A stretch of 64,000 bases of DNA, taken from NCBI RefSeq assembly GCF_003732275.1, contig NZ_MOBM01000004.1, positions 124,001-188,000 of the forward strand, written 5' to 3'. The notes beneath the pieces are model-generated. The model did not search any database and was not told the DNA's origin. It worked only from the letters and a program-made list of their open reading frames with translations. Below are positions 27,116 to 38,832 of the stretch, piece by piece (position 1 is the stretch's first letter; each line of letters starts with the position of its first letter). The position numbers were made by a program, and so were the translations under genes. The stretch is from Pseudomonas frederiksbergensis. GTDB taxonomy: Bacteria > Pseudomonadota > Gammaproteobacteria > Pseudomonadales > Pseudomonadaceae.

Positions 27116-29632
27116 ATGGGCCATACCAAACAAGAAACCATGCCGGTGATCCGCGATCTGCGGGATTTCGACCGCCGCTCCGGCAATCGGCTGGAGCGGC
27201 TGGTATTCAATTACCGTCCGCTGTTCATGCTGCTGATGGCGCTCGCCACCGTAGTGTTGGGCTACATGGCCGCAACTCGCCTGGAGCTGCGTCCAAGCTT
27301 TGAAAAGATGATTCCGCAGAGCCAGCCGTACATTCAGAATTTCCTGGAAAACCGTCAGTCGCTGCGCGGTTTGGGTAACTCGGTACGAGTGGTGGTGGAG
27401 AACACCCAGGGCGATATTTTCGACCCCGCTTATCTTGACGTGCTCAAGCAGGTCAACGATCAGTTGTTCGTCACCGAAGGCGTCGACCGTGCCTGGATGA
27501 AGTCGTTGTGGAGCCCGGCCGTGCGCTGGACTGAAGTCACCGAGGAAGGTTTCCAGGGTGGCCCGGTGATGCCCGATACCTACCAGGGCAAGCCGGAAGA
27601 AATAGAGCAGCTGCGCCAGAATATTTCCCGCGCTGGCATCGTCGGCAGTCTGGTGGCCAGCGACTACAAATCGAGCATGCTCATCGTGCCGCTGCTGGAC
27701 AAGGCCACGGCCAGCGGTCAGCGCATCGACTATCACGCCTTTTCGCAAATGCTCGAAGAGCAGTTGCGCGACAAGATCGAATTCGCCGGTGACAGCGCTG
27801 CGCGCAAGGCCGGGGAGGAGGGCAAGGGCCAGTACAAAGTCCGGGTGATCGGTTTCGCCAAACTGATGGGCGACCTGATCGACGGGCTGATTCAGGTGAT
27901 GATGTTCTTCGGTCTGGCCGTCGTCACTTCGCTGATCATCATTTACGCCTACACCCGTTGCGTTCGCAGCACCTTGCTGGTGGTCGGCTGCTCGCTGATC
28001 GCAGTGGTGTGGCAACTCGGCATTGTCGCCTGGCTCGGCTATGCCATCGACCCGTATTCGGTACTCGTGCCTTTCCTGATCTTCGCCATCGGTGTGTCTC
28101 ACGCTGCGCAGAAAATGAACGGCATCATGCAAGACATCGCCCGTGGCACCCACAGACTGATCGCCGCACGCTACACCTTCCGCCGCCTGTTCATTGCCGG
28201 CGTCACCGCGCTGCTGGCCGACGCCGTCGGGTTCGCGGTGCTGATGCTGATCGACATTCCGGTGATCCGCGACCTGGCGATCACCGCCAGTATCGGTGTG
28301 GCGGTGCTGATCTTCACCTCGCTGTTGCTGATGCCGGTGGCGCTGTCTTATGTCGGCGTCGGCGCCAAGGCTGCCGCGCGTGCGCTGAAAATCGACACAC
28401 GTGCAGAAGGGCACAAAGGCTTCGGCAAACTGTGGGACTTGCTCGACCGCTTCACCACGGCCAAATGGGCCACGGGGGCGGTATTGGTCGCGGTACTGAT
28501 GGGCATCGACGGCTTCATGGTCAGTTTGCAGCTGAAGATCGGCGACCTGGAAAGTGGCGCACCGGAGCTGCGTGCCGACTCTCGCTATAACCGTGACAAC
28601 GCCTACATCACCAGCCACTACGCGCTGTCCAGCGACCTGTTCGCGGTGATGATCAAGACCGCGCCCGAAGGCTGCTTGAACTACAAGACGCTGGTCCTCG
28701 CCGACCGTCTGGCCTGGGAGCTGCAGCAGTATCCGGGCGTACAGGCCACGGCTTCGTTGGTCAACGCGGTGCGCCAAATCACCGCCGGCACTTATGAAGG
28801 CAACCCCAAGCTCAACAGCATCCAGCGCAATCAGGACGTGCTGAACTACGCCGCGCAGCAAGCCTCGGTCAACTCCCCGGAGTTATTCAACACCGACTGT
28901 TCGCTGATGCCGGTGATCACCTTTCTCAAAGATCACAAGGCCGAGACCCTGGATGCCGTGGTGGGCATCGCCGAAAAATTCGCCCGGGAGAACAACAGCG
29001 AAGATCGCCAGTTCCTGCTGGCGGCCGGGTCGGCCGGGATTGAAGCAGCGACCAACATTGTGGTGCGCGAGGCCAATCGCACCATGTTGCTTTACGTCTA
29101 TGCGGCGGTGACGCTGTTCTGCCTGATCACCTTCCGCAGCTGGCGCGCAACCCTGGTCGCCCTGTTGCCACTGGTACTGACCTCGATCCTTTGCGAGGCG
29201 TTGATGGTGGCCATGGGCATTGGCGTGAAGGTTGCGACCCTGCCGGTGATCGCATTGGGCGTGGGTATCGGCGTGGACTACGCCTTGTACCTGCTCAGCG
29301 TGCAGTTGCATTACCAGCGCCAGGGCCTGCCGCTGAGTCAGGCTTACCGCAACGCCGTGTCGTTTACCGGTCGGGTGGTGGGCCTGGTGGGCATCACTCT
29401 GGCGGCGGGTGTTGTGTGCTGGGTCTGGTCGCCGATCAAGTTCCAGGCCGACATGGGCATCCTGCTGACCTTCATGTTCCTGTGGAACATGCTCGGCGCG
29501 CTGATCCTGATTCCAGCCCTGTCGTATTTCTTGCTGCGTCACCCCGTTGTGCAAGCCGATGTGGCGCAAACCGGTGAAACCGGTACATCCCAACGTCAGG
29601 ACATGTCGCATGCCCTGACCACTTCCGAGTAA
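27116..29632 (+). CDS. MMPL/RND superfamily transporter
   Basis: An 838-residue inner-membrane protein with RND topology: one helix near residues 35-55, a periplasmic domain, a helix bundle (about 250-430), a second periplasmic domain, and a second bundle (about 650-810). IALGVGIGVDYALYL near residue 715 is the typical helix with charged residue. MMPL proteins move lipids or hydrophobic acyl compounds using the proton gradient. It follows the YCF48-like gene by 31 bp and precedes the acyl-CoA dehydrogenase by 7 bp, so it belongs to one transcript. Confidence 0.88.
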   Translation: MGHTKQETMPVIRDLRDFDRRSGNRLERLVFNYRPLFMLLMALATVVLGYMAATRLELRPSFEKMIPQSQPYIQNFLENRQSLRGLGNSVRVVVENTQGDIFDPAYLDVLKQVNDQLFVTEGVDRAWMKSLWSPAVRWTEVTEEGFQGGPVMPDTYQGKPEEIEQLRQNISRAGIVGSLVASDYKSSMLIVPLLDKATASGQRIDYHAFSQMLEEQLRDKIEFAGDSAARKAGEEGKGQYKVRVIGFAKLMGDLIDGLIQVMMFFGLAVVTSLIIIYAYTRCVRSTLLVVGCSLIAVVWQLGIVAWLGYAIDPYSVLVPFLIFAIGVSHAAQKMNGIMQDIARGTHRLIAARYTFRRLFIAGVTALLADAVGFAVLMLIDIPVIRDLAITASIGVAVLIFTSLLLMPVALSYVGVGAKAAARALKIDTRAEGHKGFGKLWDLLDRFTTAKWATGAVLVAVLMGIDGFMVSLQLKIGDLESGAPELRADSRYNRDNAYITSHYALSSDLFAVMIKTAPEGCLNYKTLVLADRLAWELQQYPGVQATASLVNAVRQITAGTYEGNPKLNSIQRNQDVLNYAAQQASVNSPELFNTDCSLMPVITFLKDHKAETLDAVVGIAEKFARENNSEDRQFLLAAGSAGIEAATNIVVREANRTMLLYVYAAVTLFCLITFRSWRATLVALLPLVLTSILCEALMVAMGIGVKVATLPVIALGVGIGVDYALYLLSVQLHYQRQGLPLSQAYRNAVSFTGRVVGLVGITLAAGVVCWVWSPIKFQADMGILLTFMFLWNMLGALILIPALSYFLLRHPVVQADVAQTGETGTSQRQDMSHALTTSE

Positions 29633-29639
29633 GCCAACA

Positions 29640-31418
<1,779 letters not shown>

Positions 31419-31441
31419 TCGAAAGGACAAGGAACCCAACC

Positions 31442-33085
31442 ATGATGGCGACAAAAATAATTCCGCCCGCCGATGGCGCCTATGCCTACCCCTTGCTGAT
31501 CAAGCAATTATTGCTGTCCGGCGTGCGCTACGAACCGGGCCGGGAAATCGTCTACGCCGATAAATTGCGCTACAGCTACCAGACCCTCAACCAGCGGATC
31601 CGCAGGCTGGCCAACGCCTTGACCGCTGCCGGCGTCAAGGCCGGAGATACGGTGGCCCTGCTCGACTGGGACAGCCATCGCTACCTGGAATGCTTCTTTG
31701 CGGTACCGATGATCGGCGCGGTGCTGCATACCGTGAACATTCGTCTTTCGCCGGATCAGGTGCTCTTCACCATGAACCATGCCGAGGACGACCTGGTGCT
31801 GGTGCATGATGATTTCCTGCCGCTGGTTGAACAGATTCAGGGGCGGCTTGAAACCGTCAAAGGTTACCTGCAGCTCACGGACGACACAGCAATCGATACG
31901 TGGTTACCGGTGCTGGGGGAATATGAAAACGTATTGTCCAGGGCCGCAGACCAGTACGACTTTCCCGACTTTGATGAAAACTCGGTGGCGACCCTTTTCT
32001 ACACCACGGGCACCACTGGCGATCCTAAAGGCGTGTATTTCACCCACCGCCAATTGGTCCTGCACACCTTGAATGCCGTGGGCACTTTGGGCGTCTATCA
32101 AGGACTGCCGTTGCTGCGTTCCGATGATGTGTACATGCCGATCACCCCGATGTTTCACGTGCATGCCTGGGGTGTGCCTTATGTCGCCACCCTGATGGGG
32201 CTCAAGCAGGTGTATCCCGGCCGCTACGAACCCAACAGCCTGGTCAGGCTGTATCGTGAGAAAAAGGTCACTTTTTCCCATTGCGTGCCGACCATTCTGC
32301 AGATGATCCTGAACTGCGAGGAAGCGCAGCAGATCCGTTTCGATGGCTGGAAAATGCTCTTGGGTGGCAGCGCACTGACGCTGGGAATTGCCAGCGAAGC
32401 GAGTGCCAAGGGTATTCAGGTGCATAGCGGTTACGGCATGTCGGAAACCTGCCCATTGCTGTGCCTGACGTACCTGCGTGATGAAGACCTCGAACAATCC
32501 ACGCAAGCCCAACTTGCCACCCGCATCAAGACTGGCACGCCGGTGCCGATGGTCGACCTGAAAATCATCGATGCCAATGGCAATGACGTTGCCCATGACG
32601 GCGAGTCTCTGGGCGAGATCGTGGTGCGCGCACCCTGGCTGACCCAAGGCTATTTGAAGGCGCCCGAAAAGGGTGCCGAGCTTTGGCACAACGGCTGGAT
32701 GCACACCGGCGATCTGGCCTCCATCGATGCCTTGGGAGGGGTGGAAATCAAAGATCGAATCAAGGACGTCATCAAGACGGGAGGAGAGTGGATCAGCTCC
32801 CTGGAACTGGAAAGCCTGATCAGCGAACACGCGGCGGTGATGTCGGTCGCGGTCGTGGGCATTGCCGATGAGCAATGGGGCGAGCGGCCGATGGCGCTGG
32901 TGGTGTGCGAGCCCGGGCAGTATCTCGACCGCAAGATCCTGGAGGTGCATCTGCAAGGGTTTGTCGAGTGTGGCCGGATCAACAAATGGGCGATTCCCAA
33001 GCAGTTCAAATTCGTCGCCGAGATTCCTAAAACCAGCGTCGGGAAGATTGACAAGAAGCTGATCCGGCAAAGCGAATTGAGCTGA
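31442..33085 (+). CDS. Long/medium-chain acyl-CoA ligase (AMP-binding)
   Basis: A 547-residue adenylate-forming enzyme. It has the P-loop motif FYTTGTTGDPKGVYFTHRQ near 179-197, MLLGGSALT, HSGYGMSETCP, WMHTGDLA and the C-terminal KTGGEWISSLELE hinge with the catalytic Lys in KTSVGKIDKK. The ATG at 31442 has an AAGGA ribosome site; the frame upstream is a shadow of the dehydrogenase gene. It activates the carboxylic acid entering the pathway and ends the cluster that starts with the DUF1302 gene. Confidence 0.9.
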   Translation: MMATKIIPPADGAYAYPLLIKQLLLSGVRYEPGREIVYADKLRYSYQTLNQRIRRLANALTAAGVKAGDTVALLDWDSHRYLECFFAVPMIGAVLHTVNIRLSPDQVLFTMNHAEDDLVLVHDDFLPLVEQIQGRLETVKGYLQLTDDTAIDTWLPVLGEYENVLSRAADQYDFPDFDENSVATLFYTTGTTGDPKGVYFTHRQLVLHTLNAVGTLGVYQGLPLLRSDDVYMPITPMFHVHAWGVPYVATLMGLKQVYPGRYEPNSLVRLYREKKVTFSHCVPTILQMILNCEEAQQIRFDGWKMLLGGSALTLGIASEASAKGIQVHSGYGMSETCPLLCLTYLRDEDLEQSTQAQLATRIKTGTPVPMVDLKIIDANGNDVAHDGESLGEIVVRAPWLTQGYLKAPEKGAELWHNGWMHTGDLASIDALGGVEIKDRIKDVIKTGGEWISSLELESLISEHAAVMSVAVVGIADEQWGERPMALVVCEPGQYLDRKILEVHLQGFVECGRINKWAIPKQFKFVAEIPKTSVGKIDKKLIRQSELS

Positions 33086-33202
33086 AAGGCGCGGCGCCCT
33101 CTCGCCAACCCTGTGCCAATTTCGTCATCCCTCGCGCCCAAACCCATCAAGCCACACCTCTGCGGATGGACCACCCTGACTGGTCTGTCCAAGGAGATGA
33201 GC

Positions 33203-34210
33203 ATGATCCAACTGACCCTGATCGAAGCCCGTGAACTGGCCGAATCGATCCTGTTGCACAACGGTTTTAATCTGGCCCATGCGCAAGCGGTGGCGGCGAC
33301 GGTGATTGCCGGCGAGCGCGATGGCTGTGCCTCCCACGGTTTGTACCGGATTCTGGGCTGCGTGAATTCCCTGCGGGCCGGCAAGGTGTCGGTCGATGCC
33401 GAGCCACAGGTGATCGACCAGGCGCCGTCGATCGTGCGGGTGGATGCCGCTGGTGGTTTCTCGCAATTGGCGTTTCAGGCGGGGCTTGGGTTGCTGACGG
33501 AGAAAACCCGGGCCAACGGGATTGCGGCGTTGGCGATCAATCGCTGTGTGCATTTCTCGGCGCTGTGGGTGGAGATCGAGCAGTTGACCGCCGCTGGTTT
33601 GGTGGCGCTGGCGTGTAATCCGAGCCATGCCTGGGTGGCACCGGCCGGGGGACGTGTGCCGGTGTTCGGCACCAATCCCATTGCCTTTGGCTGGCCGCGT
33701 GCGGGGCAGGATCCGTTTGTGTTCGACTTCGCCACCAGTGCGATTGCCCGTGGTGATATCGAGTTGCATCGACGTGCCGGCAAGGCGATTCCCGAGGGTT
33801 GGGGCGTGGACGCTGAGGGCCGGTCGAGTACCGATGCCAATGTGGTGCTCGACAGCGGCGCGATGCTGACGTTCGGTGGGCACAAGGGCTCGGCGCTGGC
33901 AGCGATGGTGGAGTTGATCGCCGGGCCTTTGATCGGTGATTTGACCAGTGCCGAATCGCTGGCCTATGACGCGGGCAGCAAGTCGTCGCCGTACCATGGC
34001 GAGTTGATCATTGCGCTGGATCCGCGACGTTTTCTGGGAGCAGCCACCGAGGAACATTTGGCCCGGGCCGAAATGTTGTTTCAGGGCATTGAAGGGCAGG
34101 GTGCACGCTTGCCGTCGCAACGGCGTTATGCGGCGCGGGCACGCAGTATGGTGGAGGGGGTGCAGATTCCCGAGGCGCTATACAACGATCTGAAAGCACT
34201 GTTGGCTTGA
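33203..34210 (+). CDS. Ldh/malate-dehydrogenase-2 family reductase, probably Δ1-pyrroline-2-carboxylate reductase
   Basis: A 335-residue NAD(P)H enzyme of the LDH-2 family (not Rossmann). The conserved SHG with catalytic His lies in DGCASHGLYRI near residue 40. VFGTNPIAFGWPR near 150-162, DFATSAIARG and GGHKGSALA follow as in DpkA-type reductases. DpkA relatives reduce pyrroline-2-carboxylate or piperideine-2-carboxylate to proline or pipecolate. That step is required after 3-hydroxyproline dehydration by the enzymes encoded nearby. The ATG at 33203 is chosen because AAGGAG sits six bases before it. Confidence 0.82.
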   Translation: MIQLTLIEARELAESILLHNGFNLAHAQAVAATVIAGERDGCASHGLYRILGCVNSLRAGKVSVDAEPQVIDQAPSIVRVDAAGGFSQLAFQAGLGLLTEKTRANGIAALAINRCVHFSALWVEIEQLTAAGLVALACNPSHAWVAPAGGRVPVFGTNPIAFGWPRAGQDPFVFDFATSAIARGDIELHRRAGKAIPEGWGVDAEGRSSTDANVVLDSGAMLTFGGHKGSALAAMVELIAGPLIGDLTSAESLAYDAGSKSSPYHGELIIALDPRRFLGAATEEHLARAEMLFQGIEGQGARLPSQRRYAARARSMVEGVQIPEALYNDLKALLA

Positions 34211-34230
34211 ATGAAACGGGTGCCCACTCC

Positions 34231-34320
34231 TGTGGGAGCGAGCCTGCTCGCGATGAGGGCATCAGATTCAACATTTTCGTTGACTGACACGCCGCTATCG
34301 CGAGCAGGCTCGCTCCCACA
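34231..34320. repeat. REP doublet, type B
   Basis: Inverted pair TGTGGGAGCGAGCCTGCTCG and its complement around a 46-bp spacer, lying between two convergent genes, where it could act as a two-way transcription end. The type B unit recurs at 39896 and 45844. Confidence 0.85.
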
Positions 34321-34333
34321 GGAGGTCGTGTCG

Positions 34334-35914
34334 TTAAACCGGCTCGCGGTGGCTGTTGCCATCAACCAGTCGTGCAATGCCCAACGGGTTGGCGTTTTTC
34401 AGGGCGTCGGGCAGCAAGGCGTCCGGGCAGTTCTGGTAGCACACCGGGCGCAGGAAACGCTCGATGGCCAGGCTGCCGACCGAAGTGCCACGGGCATCGG
34501 AGGTCGCCGGGTAGGGGCCGCCATGCACCATGGCATCGCAGACTTCGACGCCAGTGGGGTAGCCGTTGAACAGCACGCGGCCGACCTTTTGTTCCAGCAG
34601 TATCAGCAGATCGGCGTGTTCCTTCAGGTCCTGTGCTTCGCCAATCAACGTGGCGGTGAGTTGGCCGTGCAAACTGTTCAGCGCTTGTCGCAACTCGGCC
34701 TTATCGGCTACTTCGACAACGATGGTGGTCGGGCCGAACACTTCTTCCTGCAACAGCGGATCTCCCTTGAACAGCAGGCTGACGTCAGCCTTGAACAGTT
34801 GCGGCTGCGCTTTTTTGCTGTGCTGATCCTGGCCTGCCAGGCGGATTATTCCCGGATGGTCGAGCAAGGCCTGCACGCCTTTTTCGTAGCTGCCGAAGGT
34901 GCCGGCGTTGAGCATGGTTTGCGCCGGTTGTTCGGCCATCAACGTACTGAGCCGCGCAGTGAAAGCGCTGAATTGGGGTGAGCGAATACCGATCACCAAT
35001 CCCGGATTGGTACAGAACTGACCGCAACCCTGGACCACCGACGCCACCAGTTCACCGGCGATTTTCTCGCCACGGGCGAGCAGGGCTTCAGGCAATACGA
35101 GCACCGGGTTGATGCTGCTCATTTCGGCGAACACCGGGATCGGTTGTGGCCGTGCGGCGGCCATGTCACAGAGGGCGCGACCGCCCTTTAGCGAGCCGGT
35201 GAAACCGACGGCCTGGATCGCCGGATGCTTGACCAGCGCTTCACCGACGCCCGCGCCGTAGATCATGTTGAACACACCTTTGGGCATGTCGGTTTGCTCG
35301 GCGGCGCGGATGATTGCATCGGCCACGCGTTCGGCGGTTGCCATGTGTCCGCTGTGGGCCTTGAACACCACCGGGCAACCGGCCGCCAGGGCGGCAGCGG
35401 TGTCACCGCCGGCGGTGGAAAAGGCCAGCGGGAAATTACTGGCGCCGAACACGGCCACCGGACCGACGCCGATCCGGTATTGGCGCAGGTCGACCCGTGG
35501 CAGTGGCTGACGTTCGGGCAAGGCGCGATCGACGCGCGCACCATAGAAATCGCCCCGGCGCAGAACCTGAGCGAACAGGCGCATTTGGCCGCTGGTACGG
35601 TTGCGTTCACCTTGAATGCGCCCGGTCGGCAGTGCGGTTTCGCGGGTGACCAGAGCGACGAATTCATCATCCAGCGCATCCAGTTGCGCAGCAATGGCCT
35701 CAAGAAATTCTGCGCGGCGAGTCGCCGGTAGATTGCGGAAGGCCGGGTAGGCTGCCGCCGCAGCTTGGGCGGCGGCGTCCACTTCCTCAGCGGTGGCTTG
35801 CATGAACGAGTAGGGCAGCGCTTCGCCGGTACTGGCGTCGTGGCTGTGCAAGGTGATGCTGCCAGCGGCGCGGCGGGCGCCGCCGATGTAGTTGTGGCCG
35901 ATGAGCTCGGGCAT
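34334..35914 (-). CDS. Alpha-ketoglutarate semialdehyde dehydrogenase
   Basis: A 526-residue aldehyde dehydrogenase of the 2,5-dioxovalerate dehydrogenase group. It shows AVGFTGSLKGG near 247-257 (cofactor loop), EMSSINPVLVLPEAL with catalytic Glu, and QFCTNPGLVIG with the nucleophilic Cys near 316. It oxidises 2-oxoglutarate semialdehyde to 2-oxoglutarate, the last step of 4-hydroxyproline degradation. An AGGAG site before the ATG at 35914 fixes the start. Downstream on the same strand of the transporter and DapA-like genes, it probably belongs to their transcript. Confidence 0.86.
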   Translation of the reverse strand: MPELIGHNYIGGARRAAGSITLHSHDASTGEALPYSFMQATAEEVDAAAQAAAAAYPAFRNLPATRRAEFLEAIAAQLDALDDEFVALVTRETALPTGRIQGERNRTSGQMRLFAQVLRRGDFYGARVDRALPERQPLPRVDLRQYRIGVGPVAVFGASNFPLAFSTAGGDTAAALAAGCPVVFKAHSGHMATAERVADAIIRAAEQTDMPKGVFNMIYGAGVGEALVKHPAIQAVGFTGSLKGGRALCDMAAARPQPIPVFAEMSSINPVLVLPEALLARGEKIAGELVASVVQGCGQFCTNPGLVIGIRSPQFSAFTARLSTLMAEQPAQTMLNAGTFGSYEKGVQALLDHPGIIRLAGQDQHSKKAQPQLFKADVSLLFKGDPLLQEEVFGPTTIVVEVADKAELRQALNSLHGQLTATLIGEAQDLKEHADLLILLEQKVGRVLFNGYPTGVEVCDAMVHGGPYPATSDARGTSVGSLAIERFLRPVCYQNCPDALLPDALKNANPLGIARLVDGNSHREPV

Positions 35915-35989
35915 CAAAAAAACTCCTGTCGGGAAAGGTGAGGCAGGACCGTTGCAGGTCAATCAAGGTGCTGAGTCGTGTACTGTTTT

Positions 35990-36100
35990 GTGGCGAGCGA
36001 GCTTGCTCGCGTTGGGCTGCGTAGCGGCCCCAAAATATCGGCAACAATTGCCTATTTTGCGAGTGCTGCGCACTCGAGCGGGAGCAAGCTCCCTCGCCAC
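35990..36100. repeat. REP doublet, type A
   Basis: Inverted pair GTGGCGAGCGAGCTTGCTCG ... GCTCCCTCGCCAC between the MHS transporter and the semialdehyde dehydrogenase genes, inside a presumed operon. Confidence 0.85.
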
Positions 36101-36126
36101 AAAGTGGGGTGTGACAGGTATTGAGC

Positions 36127-37524
36127 TCAAACCAACGAATCACCCCGACGGGCCATGGCCGGCGCGGCGCCATCCAGCGCAGCAATGCGCGCAGCAGATT
36201 CCGCATCCACCTGATGCAACGACTTGCCACGGGTTTCCCGGGTCAGGCCGACGGCAACGATGGAGATCAGTGCGGCGCCCACCAGGTACCAGGCGATGGG
36301 TGTCGAGCTGTGATATTTGTTGAGCAGGGTGATGGCGATCAGCGGTGCCAGGGAACCGGCGAAAATCGGCGCCACCTGGTAGCACAGTGAAAGTGCGGTG
36401 TAGCGCACGTGGGTCGGGAACAGTTCGGCCATCAGCGCCGAGTAGGGCGCATAGGTCATCGACTCGATGCCCAGGCCCAGAATGATGGCGGCCATGATCA
36501 GCCAGTTGTTGCCGGTATCCATCATCGGGAAACCGATAAAGCCCCAGAACGCGGTGAGCACCGCGCCGGTCAGGTAGATCGGTTTGCGCCCGACGATATC
36601 CGACAGATACCCCATCAACGGAATCAAGAAGAAGTGCACCAGGTGCGCGCCGAACATCAGCAGCAGAATTTCCGAGGTGTCCTTGTGTACCACCAGTTTC
36701 AGGTAGGTGATCGAAAAGGTGACCACGGTGTAATAGAGGATGTTCTCGGCAAAGCGTGCGCCGATGCCGACCAGCACAGCGCGCCAGTGATGACGCAGCA
36801 CTTCGACCACGCCCAGCTGTTGTTGCTTGGTCTGTGCCTGACGGGCCTGAGCTTCTTTGAAGATCGGCGCGTCGTCGACGCTGGTGCGAATCCAATAGCC
36901 GATCAGCACCACCACCGCCGAGAACCAGAACGCCACGCGCCAGCCCCAGGCGAGGAATTGTTCCTCCGACAGGTTTGACGACAACAGCAGCAGGGCGACG
37001 GTGGCCACCAGGTTGCCGGCCGGCACCCCGGCTTGTGGCCAACTGGCCCAGAAGCCGCGACGGTTGTCGGGGCAGTGTTCGGACACCAGCAGAATCGCGC
37101 CGCCCCATTCACCGCCAAAAGCAAAGCCCTGGATCAGCCGCAGCAACACCAATAACACCGGCGCGGCATAGCCGATGCTGTCGAAGCCCGGCAGGCATCC
37201 CATCAGAAAAGTGGTGATACCGACCACCACCAGGCTCAATTGCAGCAGGCGTTTGCGGCCGAACTTGTCACCGTAGTGACCGAACACCAGACCACCCAAT
37301 GGGCGGGCGAGAAAGCCGACCGCGTACAGGGCGAAGGCGGCGATGATGCCGTCGATGGGGCTGTCGGTCTGGCGGAAGAACAACTGGCCGAAGACCAGTG
37401 CCGAGGCGGTGCCGTAGAGAAAGAATTCGTACCACTCGGCGACGGTGCCGGCCATGGCGGCGGCCACTACGCGTTTGAGTCCCGAGGGGGTGGTTGCGCT
37501 TTGCGTGTGTAGAGGATTGGACAT
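36127..37524 (-). CDS. MHS family MFS transporter, probable hydroxyproline/proline permease
   Basis: A 465-residue metabolite:H+ symporter of the ProP/KgtP type. It has [17 protein letters not shown] near residues 25-41, [16 protein letters not shown] near 83-98 and [15 protein letters not shown], all hallmarks of the MHS family. Twelve helices are predicted. An AGGAAA ribosome site precedes the ATG at 37524. It sits 71 bp after the DapA-like gene on the same strand, pointing to uptake of hydroxyproline or a related compound. Confidence 0.86.
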   Translation of the reverse strand: MSNPLHTQSATTPSGLKRVVAAAMAGTVAEWYEFFLYGTASALVFGQLFFRQTDSPIDGIIAAFALYAVGFLARPLGGLVFGHYGDKFGRKRLLQLSLVVVGITTFLMGCLPGFDSIGYAAPVLLVLLRLIQGFAFGGEWGGAILLVSEHCPDNRRGFWASWPQAGVPAGNLVATVALLLLSSNLSEEQFLAWGWRVAFWFSAVVVLIGYWIRTSVDDAPIFKEAQARQAQTKQQQLGVVEVLRHHWRAVLVGIGARFAENILYYTVVTFSITYLKLVVHKDTSEILLLMFGAHLVHFFLIPLMGYLSDIVGRKPIYLTGAVLTAFWGFIGFPMMDTGNNWLIMAAIILGLGIESMTYAPYSALMAELFPTHVRYTALSLCYQVAPIFAGSLAPLIAITLLNKYHSSTPIAWYLVGAALISIVAVGLTRETRGKSLHQVDAESAARIAALDGAAPAMARRGDSLV

Positions 37525-37595
37525 GCTGGCGTTTCCTGTAGAGGCGCAAAAACAGGCAGCCGGGCCGGGTCCGCAAAGACCCGCCCGGCAATCAC

Positions 37596-38513
37596 TCAGA
37601 GACCGACGTCTGGCAACTCCGGACGGTTGGCCAGGGCCTTGGCCATGATCTGCTCGACGAACACCCGATCGGCTTCCGGCAGTGCCAGGCGTGGCGGACG
37701 GGTCAGCGCGCTGCCGCGACCGGCAATGGCTTCGCAGAGCTTGATGCACTGCACAAGGTCGGCACGGGCATCGAGGTGCAAGATCGGCATCAGCCATTCG
37801 TAGATCGGCATGGCTTCGGCGAAGCGACCGGCCTTGGCCAGGCGGAAGATGGTTTCGCCTTCTTTCGGGAACACGTTGGACATGCCCGAGACCCAGCCCT
37901 CGGCACCCACCGCGATGCTTTCCAGCACCACGTCGTCGAGACCTGCGAACAGCACGAAACGGTCGCCGACTTCATTGCGCACGTCGATGAAACGACGGGT
38001 ATCGCCGGACGAATCCTTGAAGCACACCACGTTGTCGCAGTCGGCCAAGGAAATCAGGATGTCCGGGGTGACGTCGTTTTTGTAGATCGGCGGGTTGTTG
38101 TAGACCATCAGCGGTACGTCGGCATTTTTCGCCACGTAGCGGTAGTGCTCGGCGGTCTCGAACGGCTTGGAACCGTAGACCAGCGCCGGCATCAGCATCA
38201 CGCCGTCGACACCGACCCGGCGCACGGCATTGGCGACCTTGGCCGCTTGCACGCTGGTGAACTCGGCTACACCGCAGATCACTGGCACGCGGCCCCGGGA
38301 GGCGTCGACCGCGACTTCGGTCACGGCGATTTTTTCTTCGGCGGTCAATGAGGTGTTTTCCCCCACCGAACCGCACACCACCAACCCTGATACGCCGTCA
38401 CGGATCACGTTGGAAATCACCTGATGGGTTTTTTCCAGGTTGATGGAGAAGTCGTCGTTGAATTGAGTGGTCACTGCGGGGAAGACGCCACTCCAGTTAA
38501 TACGTTTGCTCAT
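37596..38513 (-). CDS. DapA-family lyase, probable Δ1-pyrroline-4-hydroxy-2-carboxylate deaminase
   Basis: A 305-residue class I aldolase-fold enzyme. The Schiff-base Lys is in [13 protein letters not shown] (Lys166) and the catalytic Tyr in [13 protein letters not shown] (Tyr138); GSVGENTSL near 49-57 is the keto-acid binding loop. In hydroxyproline catabolism this family converts pyrroline-4-hydroxy-2-carboxylate to 2-oxoglutarate semialdehyde with loss of ammonia, which matches the next gene in the pathway at 34334. The ATG at 38513 lies 25 bp from the palindromic operator at 38538-38553. KDG-aldolase-like activity is the alternative. Confidence 0.85.
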   Translation of the reverse strand: MSKRINWSGVFPAVTTQFNDDFSINLEKTHQVISNVIRDGVSGLVVCGSVGENTSLTAEEKIAVTEVAVDASRGRVPVICGVAEFTSVQAAKVANAVRRVGVDGVMLMPALVYGSKPFETAEHYRYVAKNADVPLMVYNNPPIYKNDVTPDILISLADCDNVVCFKDSSGDTRRFIDVRNEVGDRFVLFAGLDDVVLESIAVGAEGWVSGMSNVFPKEGETIFRLAKAGRFAEAMPIYEWLMPILHLDARADLVQCIKLCEAIAGRGSALTRPPRLALPEADRVFVEQIMAKALANRPELPDVGL

Positions 38514-38537
38514 TGTTGCCTCCGGTTTGTTAATTGT

Positions 38538-38553
38538 ATTTCGTATACGATAT
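38538..38553. promoter_or_regulatory. Putative GntR operator, site 1
   Basis: ATTTCGTATACGATAT, whose core TCGTATACGA is a perfect ten-base palindrome, lies 25 bp upstream of the DapA-like start. The same 16 bases occur at 44682-44697, and 14 of 16 match at 51121-51136 upstream of the GntR gene. Confidence 0.75.
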
Positions 38554-38641
38554 TTCAAGTGACAATATTCGGCTAGTGCTTTTTTCAATCAATCAGGGTT
38601 TTTTGCTGCTGGGTGAAATCCCTGTGGAGAGGGAGCTTTTT

Positions 38642-38746
38642 GTGGCGAGGGAGCTTGCTCCCGTTCGGCTGCGCAGCAGTCGTAAAAATCGTGATTACAG
38701 CATTGGGGCTGCTGCGCAACCCAGCGGGAGCAAGCTCCCTCGCCAC
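38642..38746. repeat. REP doublet, type A
   Basis: Inverted pair GTGGCGAGGGAGCTTGCTCC ... GCTCCCTCGCCAC between the DapA-like gene and the proline-racemase-family gene. A 17-bp tandem repeat starts at its right edge. Confidence 0.85.
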
Positions 38747-38828
38747 AGAAGCTGCCTCACCACAAAAGCTGCTTCACCACAAAAACTGCCTAGCCATAAA
38801 AACTCCTTCTCCATACAAGCTCCGGTTC
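38744..38828. repeat. Degenerate 17-bp tandem repeat, five units
   Basis: Five successive 17-bp units (38744, 38761, 38778, 38795, 38812) follow the pattern CACAAAAGCTGCTTCAC with increasing drift to the right. It abuts the REP doublet and ends four bases before the stop of the leftward proline-racemase-family gene. The first unit shares its CAC with the end of the REP, so the array may have grown from the REP edge. Confidence 0.7.
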
Positions 38829-38832
38829 GGCG

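Noticed and set aside
26948..28861. A 637-codon leftward open frame opposite the MMPL gene
   Set aside because: It is composed of His/Asp/Gln-rich low-information sequence antisense to a clear RND transporter, and has no family landmarks. High G+C makes such shadows common.
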